Positions 43,180 to 48,806 of a stretch of DNA of 48,806 bases are shown here, piece by piece. The notes beneath the pieces were generated by a model. That model searched no databases. It worked only from the letters and a program-made list of their open reading frames with translations, and was not told where the DNA came from. Each line of letters begins with the position of its first letter. The stretch's first letter is position 1. A program made the position numbers and the translations under genes. The stretch lies in NCBI RefSeq assembly GCF_019091085.1, contig NZ_JAGXJY010000031.1:1-48806 (forward strand), read 5' to 3'. The DNA is from Mesorhizobium sp. GbtcB19. Its GTDB lineage: Bacteria > Pseudomonadota > Alphaproteobacteria > Rhizobiales > Rhizobiaceae.

Positions 43180-44154
43180 GTGGTCTTGATGAGCGCATAT
43201 CATCGATACCTGTTGGTCATAGTCGCCACCATCGGTCTTTTAGCGCTTTCGGACGCCATCCTATTGCAACGATCCGCTATTTACCTGACGCCCGCAATCG
43301 CGGCCGGGGCGGTGTTTGGCATCGCCTTTGGCGCAATGTTCTTCGGCCTGTCTAAACTACTCTATCTGAGCATGCGCCGCGCGACTGGTACGCTTGGAAA
43401 TGCATTGGCGGGAGTATCGGAGGGGCTGGAGTGCGTCGGCGTCTTCGTGATGCTGTTTTTCGTCTTTTCGCCTGCCAACGGCTTGTATATGTTTCTCGCC
43501 GCCGCTACGCAGCGTCCGCTGATGGATGGAGCCATGGCCGCGATGGACCGGTCGATTGGCTTTGACTGGCCGGCCGTGGTCGAGGCGGCAAATTCGTCGC
43601 CGTTGCTGGCCTCGGTTCTTGTGGCCAGCTATGCCTCTGTCCTCTACCAGGTGCCGCTGGTGCTGATATTCCATGCCTCGATGAGCGGCCAGGCCCGGTT
43701 CTTCGAATTTGCCGCCACCTTGGTCGTTGCCCTCTTCATGACCACCACAATGTCAATGCTGGTCCCGACCGCCGGAGCCTATTCCTATTATCAGCCGCAG
43801 GCGTCGTCCTATAGCCATTTCACGGCGGTCGGCGGGTTTGCGCACTTGGAAACCCTTCACAAGCTTCGCTCGCTGGCGCCTTACGAATTCACCATGCGCG
43901 AGATGGTCGGACTGGTTTCCTTCCCGTCGTTTCACACGTCTCTAGGCATTTTGGTCGTCTTTGCCCTTCGACGCACATTCCTTTTTTGGCCGGCCGTGCT
44001 GGTCAATACGGCGATGATCGCCGCCACCGTTCCGGAAGGCGGCCACCATTTCATGGACGTCGTTGGCGGAGCTGTCATAGCCGTCATCTCGATCGGCCTG
44101 ATCCGTTGGGTCGGCAGAGAAGCCGGCACTCTGAGAGAACTCAAGTCAGCGTGA
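43180..44154 (+). CDS. PAP2-like membrane phosphatase/transferase, paralogue 2
   Basis: The 324-residue protein is a diverged tandem paralogue of the preceding gene with the same motifs: TQRPLMDGAMAAMDRSIGFD, SFPSFHTSLGI and VPEGGHHFMDVVGGA. The hydrophobic profile is the same. ATG at 43189 (MSAYHRY) is an alternative start. A lineage-specific duplication is likely. Confidence 0.8.
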   Translation: MVLMSAYHRYLLVIVATIGLLALSDAILLQRSAIYLTPAIAAGAVFGIAFGAMFFGLSKLLYLSMRRATGTLGNALAGVSEGLECVGVFVMLFFVFSPANGLYMFLAAATQRPLMDGAMAAMDRSIGFDWPAVVEAANSSPLLASVLVASYASVLYQVPLVLIFHASMSGQARFFEFAATLVVALFMTTTMSMLVPTAGAYSYYQPQASSYSHFTAVGGFAHLETLHKLRSLAPYEFTMREMVGLVSFPSFHTSLGILVVFALRRTFLFWPAVLVNTAMIAATVPEGGHHFMDVVGGAVIAVISIGLIRWVGREAGTLRELKSA

Positions 44155-44169
44155 TCTTAGACTGTCCGA

Positions 44170-44334
44170 TTAAGTCAGGCGCCACCTGCGTTGCGGCGCC
44201 GGCTTCTTCTGTGGCGGTTCGCTCGACACGGCCGGCTTTGGCGAGACAAACACCAAGCGTTCGATGACGGCCACCGCACCTGCCACGACAGCGGCTATCG
44301 CAACTAAGGCGAAAAGCTTTCTAAGAAAATCCAA
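44170..44334 (-). CDS. Possible small single-pass membrane protein
   Basis: Starting at TTG 44334, with GGGGG upstream, the frame reads MDFLRKLFALVAIAAVVAGA with a second hydrophobic part and a basic, proline-rich tail, 54 residues in all. It is a plausible small membrane protein, but there is no homology to support it. Confidence 0.35.
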   Translation of the reverse strand: MDFLRKLFALVAIAAVVAGAVAVIERLVFVSPKPAVSSEPPQKKPAPQRRWRLT

Positions 44335-44359
44335 CGAGACCCCCAGAGCCCAAATTATT

Positions 44360-45676
44360 CTAAAACCCCGACGTCGATTTCTCCACCAGCTTCAACTGGC
44401 CCTTTTCCACTTTGAAGAACGGCATCGATCTTTGGCTCGAGCCGTCGGCGCGGAAGCGGAACAGGCCGGTCGAGCCGCGGAAGCCGCTCGTGTTCTCCAG
44501 CACCTGCTTCGAGAAGCCGGCGGGGCCGGCTGAGCTCGCGATGCCCGCGCTCAGCGCCACCATGTCGTAGGCATAGGCCACGTTCATGTCCGGCTGGTAG
44601 TTGTAGGTCGCCTTGAAGCGGTCGGCGATCGGTCCGGTCTCGCTCTGGTCGAGCGTCGCGATATAGGCGCCCTCGTAGAGCGGATCCATCGGGCGTTCGA
44701 GCCAGCGGTCGGTGCCGATCAGCGTCACGGCTTTGCCCGGAATGCCCTTCGCCTTCAGCGCCGCAAGCACCGGGGCAGGGCTGCCGTCGCCGCTGGCGAC
44801 GACCACGGCGTTGGGCGCGTCGACCAGCGAGCCCATGTCGGACACCACCTTTGCGCCGTCAGTCACTGAGTAGGGCAGCGTCACCGCAAGCGTGGCGCCA
44901 TAGATGCTGAGCGCGTTGGCAACCCGCGATTCGATGGCGCTGCTGTCGGTGCCCGCCGGCACCATCAGCACGAATTTCTTGGCGCCCTTGCTGGCGATTG
45001 CCGCCGCGCCCGCCGCGGCACTGTCGGCTTCGCTCAACCGCACGGAATAGACGCCGGGGCCGCCGGCGAAATTGTCGGCCAGCGCCAGCACCGGCGGCCG
45101 CTTCGATCCGGAGAGCTTGGCAAGATGCTGCGTGGCCGCAAGCTCGGACGGTCCGATGATGACCTTCGCCGCGCCCGACGTGATCGCCTTCACCGCGAGG
45201 TCCTTGGCGTAGCCGCTGTCGCCGCGCGTGTCCTGGATCGTCAGCGTCAACAGCTTGTCGCCGAGATCGGCCATCGCAAGCCGCGCGCCGTCATACATCT
45301 TGCGGCCGTTCTCGCCCGTGCTTCCGGCGGCCGAGAGCGGCAGCAGCATGGCCACCTTGGTCGGCCCTGAGCCGAGCGTCAGGTTGGCCTGCGCGGCGGC
45401 GGCCGAGGTCGGGCCGCCCTGGGTCGTACTGGCCTGGGCTGGGTTGCCCTGGTTCGCGTTGCTTGCCTGCTGGGCGGGCGCCGCCGGACTACCCGGCGTC
45501 GGACTGCTTGCCTGCTGGGCAGGCACCGCCGGGCTGCCTTGTGCCGCGGGCGCGGCAATCGCCGCCGGATCGAGCACGTCCGACGCGCCGCTCTTGGATT
45601 GGCATCCGCACAGCGTCGCAACCAGGCCGAAAGCAATGGCCCATATTCGCGGATCGTGCCGATCAAATCTCATCAT
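44360..45676 (-). CDS. Lipoprotein with periplasmic-binding (Leu/Ile/Val-type) fold, LpoA-like
   Basis: The 438-residue protein has a lipobox (VATLCGC), a low-complexity Pro/Ala/Gln linker with repeated PAAPAQQAS-like units (about residues 38-95), and a type I periplasmic-binding domain (VAMLLPLSAAGSTGENGRKM, KVIIGPSELAATQHLAKLSG, ALADNFAGGPGVYSVRLSEA). Such proteins are annotated as penicillin-binding-protein activators or branched-chain amino-acid binding proteins. Without ABC transporter genes nearby, an envelope or peptidoglycan role is more likely. Confidence 0.8.
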   Translation of the reverse strand: MMRFDRHDPRIWAIAFGLVATLCGCQSKSGASDVLDPAAIAAPAAQGSPAVPAQQASSPTPGSPAAPAQQASNANQGNPAQASTTQGGPTSAAAAQANLTLGSGPTKVAMLLPLSAAGSTGENGRKMYDGARLAMADLGDKLLTLTIQDTRGDSGYAKDLAVKAITSGAAKVIIGPSELAATQHLAKLSGSKRPPVLALADNFAGGPGVYSVRLSEADSAAAGAAAIASKGAKKFVLMVPAGTDSSAIESRVANALSIYGATLAVTLPYSVTDGAKVVSDMGSLVDAPNAVVVASGDGSPAPVLAALKAKGIPGKAVTLIGTDRWLERPMDPLYEGAYIATLDQSETGPIADRFKATYNYQPDMNVAYAYDMVALSAGIASSAGPAGFSKQVLENTSGFRGSTGLFRFRADGSSQRSMPFFKVEKGQLKLVEKSTSGF

Positions 45677-45774
45677 ACGTCCACCCGAGTGTCGCCGGGT
45701 ATTGTCCCGGTCTATCTTCTATTTCGTCTTAACGTCTTGCTTGCCGGGCCGCCGCTTCATTCTCGGGCCGCAGC

Positions 45775-46686
45775 CTAGCCGTCGAACAGCCGCGCCCTGA
45801 GCGCCTGGATCGTTCTTGCCTGCGCCGGGCTGCGATACTCGGCGCATCTCATGTATCGCGGCCCGGGCACGAAGAAGCGGCGCACGCAGACCCGTTTTCC
45901 CTGGCCAGGGACAAGCTCGTCCACCGAACCGTCGGAAAAGCCGACCGTCGCCACCGGCAGCGGTCCGGTCACCTCGAAACCTTCCCTTGCCAGGATCGCG
46001 CGTGCGCGCTGGCAGTAATTGACCGACCGGACCGAGAAGCGGGTTTCCCCATGCCCGGCCCGATATTTCATCACGGTGGTGCAAAGATCGCCCGCGGCGA
46101 GCCTGTTTGCCTGCGCCAGATACTTGACGCCGAGCGCGATGTTGGTCGCCGGCTCGCCGAGCTCGTCGAGCGAGCCGCGAAAGCCGAGCATGCGCGCCGT
46201 TGCCGGCATGACCTGCATCAGGCCGACTTCGCCGTCGGCGCCGTGCACGCCAGGATCGAAGTCGCTTTCGATCTCCATCACCGCATGCGCCAGCACCGGC
46301 TCGAGGCCATAGCGCGACGCCTGGCAGGTTGCGAATGCCTTGAATGTCTCGCGGTTCCGTTGCGGCGCCGCATCACAGTGGATGGGCATTGCCTGCCGCA
46401 GCTGCGGTCGTTCCAGCCAGTTGGCGTGGACGGGTGTCTGGCCCAAGCCAAGCAAGGCGACCGCCAAAGCAATTCCAGGAAAAGTGCGTTGCGGTTTTCC
46501 GTTCGGAATTGCGTCAAAACAAAGAGCAATTCCAGGAAAAGTGCCTAGCAGTCGGGCTCGGCGACTTCGCCGTAGCCTTCCGTTGGGAATTGCGTCACAA
46601 CAAAAAGCTAGAACGGTTCGCCGTTTCTGCGAAACGGTGAACCGCTCTAGCGCGATCGCCTTGAGCAGCTTTCCGTCGGCCACCAT
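45775..46686 (-). CDS. Lytic transglycosylase (SLT domain)
   Basis: The SLT domain runs AHAVMEIESDFDPGVHGADG (with the catalytic Glu), GEVGLMQVMPATARMLGF, NIALGVKYLAQANRLAAGD and MKYRAGHGE; a Cys-rich C-terminal part follows. It cleaves glycan strands of peptidoglycan. The 5' part of the frame (above about 46465) is made of palindromic repeats, so the true start is probably nearer ALAVALLGLGQTPVHANW, where a short signal peptide can be seen; no ATG is there, and a TTG may be used. Confidence 0.75.
   Translation of the reverse strand: MVADGKLLKAIALERFTVSQKRRTVLAFCCDAIPNGRLRRSRRARLLGTFPGIALCFDAIPNGKPQRTFPGIALAVALLGLGQTPVHANWLERPQLRQAMPIHCDAAPQRNRETFKAFATCQASRYGLEPVLAHAVMEIESDFDPGVHGADGEVGLMQVMPATARMLGFRGSLDELGEPATNIALGVKYLAQANRLAAGDLCTTVMKYRAGHGETRFSVRSVNYCQRARAILAREGFEVTGPLPVATVGFSDGSVDELVPGQGKRVCVRRFFVPGPRYMRCAEYRSPAQARTIQALRARLFDG
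46469..46650. repeat. Cluster of rhizobial palindromic repeats
   Basis: GCAATTCCAGGAAAAGTGC occurs at 46469 and again at 46526, each followed by a GGAATTGCGTC complement, and a third palindrome built on AACGGTTC-CCGTTTC / GAAACGG-GAACC lies at 46608-46650. They sit in the 5' region of the transglycosylase gene. Confidence 0.8.
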
Positions 46687-46718
46687 CGCTGCCAGCTGGT
46701 GCTCTGTGGGCCGTCAGC

Positions 46719-47087
46719 TCAGTGCATATACTCGACCATGCGGTCGTGGAAGCACTCGCATTTGTTGAGCGTATCCTCGTCCTTGTAGTTCGTCTTGAGA
46801 TAGCCATAGGCCATGCCGCAGGCGACCTTGGCTTCCGAGGCCCAGACGAAGGCGGGGCGTGACGAGTTGATCCATTCCGGGCTGTTGGCGACGGCGACCG
46901 ATTCGTCCATCAGCTTCACCACATGGTCCTTGAGCTCGACCATATTGTCGGTCAGCACCAGGTCCGAAGTGCCTACGGTGCGGCAATAGTTTATCGCCGG
47001 CTCGCCGATAATGTCGGCGGCGAAGCCCGTCGATCCGGCGAGCAGCAGCGCCGTGGCCGAAGCCAGCAATCTTGCACAACGCTTCAT
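46719..47087 (-). CDS. Small secreted protein of unknown function
   Basis: The 122-residue protein has a clear signal peptide (LLASATALLLAGSTGFAADI) and a mature part with four Cys (YCRTVG, KVACGMAYG, KCECF), probably two disulfides. No family is recognised. AGAGGGAC precedes the ATG. Confidence 0.7.
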   Translation of the reverse strand: MKRCARLLASATALLLAGSTGFAADIIGEPAINYCRTVGTSDLVLTDNMVELKDHVVKLMDESVAVANSPEWINSSRPAFVWASEAKVACGMAYGYLKTNYKDEDTLNKCECFHDRMVEYMH

Positions 47088-47142
47088 GTAAGTCCCTCTC
47101 CAAAAAGCAAATTCACGGTTCGCTAATGCATAGCATGGAAGC

Positions 47143-47170
47143 GTGGCGCTGCGCTACGCCGCAGCGCCAC
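47143..47170. terminator. Hairpin after the RTX gene
   Basis: GTGGCGCTGCG pairs perfectly with CGCAGCGCCAC around CTACGC, 32 bases after the RTX stop on its leftward transcript. No T-run follows, but its place suits a transcript end. Confidence 0.55.
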
Positions 47171-47201
47171 CAAGTTTGCGTCATCCGATCGATCACACTC
47201 A

Positions 47202-48806
47202 TCAAGTCACGGTTTCCGTGTGGGTGTGGGTGTGATCATACAGAATGGTAATCGCGGAATTCACGCCAACTCCCGTCAGTGTTGCCACTTCAACCATGTT
47301 GCCGCCGGCCGCGGTACCGTTGTCGTCGACCATCACGTGAGCCGCATTGTTGGAGAAGGTAACATTGACGGCGGCGTCGGCCTGCGGATCCGTGGTCGGC
47401 GCGTTGGCGCCGAGGGACTTGAGCAGGTCTGACAGGTCGATGACGTCATGGCCGGGCGCATAATCTGCGATGACGTCGGCCACGTGAACCGTAAGCTTGG
47501 ATGGATCGATCACAAACGTATCGTTCCCGCTGCCACCGGTCATGTGGTTGAGTCCAGCGCCACCGTAGAGGATGTCGTTCCCGTCAGCGCCGATCAGCGT
47601 GTCGTTGCCTGAGCCGCCGGCAATGACGACGCCGTCATTTCCGTCGACCGGAGCAAAGGCAGCGTTATGCGCGTCGAGCGTCAGCGCGGAGGTCGTGGCG
47701 ATCGTCAGCGGATCGGCGAGCGTCGAGGTGTCGCCATCGCGGTCGGTCGCCGACAAACCGAAATTCATCGTCAGATCGTGGATCGTCGTCACCTCGCCAT
47801 AGGTGATGTTGTTGAAGGCGAAGGTCGGGTTGCCGCTGACCGCATGGTCATAGGTGACGTTGACGTCGTCGTAGACGTGGTTGACATACAGCGTATAGGT
47901 GCTGGTCGCTGCGTTGAACGCCACGCCGCCATTGGTCGTCAGAAGCGTGTTGTCCGAGGTCTCGACGATCTTGATCGTGATGTCGGTCGCGGGCTTCGTG
48001 ATCTGGAGATCGAAGTCCCTGACGGAGCCGCCATTGTCGAGAACATGGAACTGGATGTCGGCGACGCTGCCGTTGCTTCCGCCCCACTTGTTGAGAACGA
48101 AGCTGACTGTCGTCTGATCCTGCGTGAAGTTGAGGTGCAGCGTCTCATGCGGATCCATCTGCTGCCCGCTGCTGCCGACCGCAATGCCAACGTTGGAAGC
48201 CTTGACCTGCGTTGCGACGCCGTTGAGATCGCCGGTGATGACGAGTTGGCCGTCCGGCGAGGTAAGCGAATTCTGGCTACCGCCGGAAGACGCGAAGGCG
48301 GAATCTCCGGTCACGGTCGTCGTCGTGATCACCGACGGCGAGTTCAAAGTGTAGTCGTAGGTGCCGTTCGCGTTGAGATCGAGCGTGAAGAAGGCGCTGC
48401 CTGCCGGATTGCTCGTGTCCGAATAGGCATGCATCAGCACGCCGCCGTCGGCCTGTGCGGTCTCGGTGTAGTAGAAGGTGAAGATCACGGCGTGCGTGGT
48501 TGCGTCTTGAACCTGAACGGTCGTGACGCCCGAGTTGGTGGCCTGGGCGAAAGTCACCGCGCTGCCGCTGTATGTGCCGCTCGCCAGCAGCGCGAGCGAC
48601 AGGTGATCCAATCCGTCGGCGCCGAAAGCCGCGTTGTAGGTCCCCGTGAAGCTGGTGCCGGCCTGGTTGGCCACGATCGCGTCCATCACGGAATTGAAGA
48701 CCGGGCCGTCGTCATGGAAGGTGGCCTTGGAGCCGAGGTCGAGTGATTGCGAGGCCTTGTCGCCATCATTGTCGGTCACCGTCGCCGTCAGCGTCACCAG
48801 GCCCGA
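47202..48806 (-). CDS. Large RTX/VCBS secreted protein, C-terminal part (5' end outside window)
   Basis: At least 534 residues are visible and the frame is open to the window end. It has VCBS-like/cadherin-type repeats (TVTDNDGDKASQSLDLGSKA, AFGADGLDHLSLALLASGTY), then RTX calcium-binding nonapeptides (GGSGNDTLIGADGNDILYGG, GGSGNDTF) and a C-terminal type I secretion part (VIADYAPGHDVIDLSDLLKS). It is a T1SS-exported surface adhesin or matrix protein. The transporter genes are not in the window. Confidence 0.88.
   Translation of the reverse strand, partial: SGLVTLTATVTDNDGDKASQSLDLGSKATFHDDGPVFNSVMDAIVANQAGTSFTGTYNAAFGADGLDHLSLALLASGTYSGSAVTFAQATNSGVTTVQVQDATTHAVIFTFYYTETAQADGGVLMHAYSDTSNPAGSAFFTLDLNANGTYDYTLNSPSVITTTTVTGDSAFASSGGSQNSLTSPDGQLVITGDLNGVATQVKASNVGIAVGSSGQQMDPHETLHLNFTQDQTTVSFVLNKWGGSNGSVADIQFHVLDNGGSVRDFDLQITKPATDITIKIVETSDNTLLTTNGGVAFNAATSTYTLYVNHVYDDVNVTYDHAVSGNPTFAFNNITYGEVTTIHDLTMNFGLSATDRDGDTSTLADPLTIATTSALTLDAHNAAFAPVDGNDGVVIAGGSGNDTLIGADGNDILYGGAGLNHMTGGSGNDTFVIDPSKLTVHVADVIADYAPGHDVIDLSDLLKSLGANAPTTDPQADAAVNVTFSNNAAHVMVDDNGTAAGGNMVEVATLTGVGVNSAITILYDHTHTHTETVT

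Noticed and set aside
45420..45560. Repeat block in the LpoA-like gene as a mobile insertion
   Set aside because: It keeps the reading frame and encodes a low-complexity Pro/Ala/Gln linker typical of surface lipoproteins.

Overview
The window looks like a piece of a Mesorhizobium-type genome (Alphaproteobacteria, Rhizobiales). This rests on the chromosomal gene order murA, DUF2948, hisD, UPF0262, a low-molecular-weight phosphatase, infA, maf, yacG and tRNA-Phe; on high G+C; on the palindromic intergenic repeats typical of rhizobia; and on a Tad/Cpa pilus locus. It falls into two parts that meet at a tRNA-Phe gene near 19.5 kb.

Left part, about 1-19.5 kb, is accessory DNA. It ends at a P4-type tyrosine integrase whose 5' end faces the 3' end of tRNA-Phe, so it reads as a genomic island. 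It opens with a tandem duplication of a LysR regulator gene (dgdR-like) next to a broken dgdA (2,2-dialkylglycine decarboxylase), both touched by IS481-type remnants. Next come plasmid/ICE-type genes: a small XRE regulator, a hairpin-rich leader, ardC, a DUF2958 gene, and a ParB-like gene whose 3' part lies inverted behind it.

The most interesting block is 6.5-16.1 kb. A rightward operon encodes a ubiquitin-like/E2 fusion, a JAB-protease/E1 fusion and a DUF6527 protein. Divergent from it, a leftward gene run encodes a sigma-70-like factor, two small unknown proteins, a zeta-toxin-like kinase, a large protein with the N-terminal signature of proteasome/HslV Ntn-hydrolases, another small protein and a caspase-like protease fused to a propeller-like domain. 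Just beyond the operon lies an F-box protein resembling VirF-type T4SS effectors. Together these suggest a bacterial ubiquitin-like conjugation system with its own deconjugase, possible proteolytic partners and possibly its own sigma factor; the link between the two gene runs is inference. The rest of the island is decay: resolvase, IS21 istB and patatin-like remnants.

Right part, about 19.5-48.8 kb, is ordinary chromosome. After the housekeeping block come tRNA-Thr and tRNA-Cys, a degenerate GGDEF protein, an SNase-like protein, an L,D-transpeptidase and a complete Tad pilus locus in two divergent arms around 37 kb: flp, cpaB, cpaC, a small lipoprotein gene, tadG, two tadE-like genes and cpaE leftward; cpaF, tadB, tadC, tadD and cpaA rightward. 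Two PAP2-like membrane enzymes follow. The window closes with a periplasmic-binding-fold lipoprotein, a lytic transglycosylase, a small secreted protein and the C-terminal part of a large RTX/VCBS secreted protein that runs off the end.
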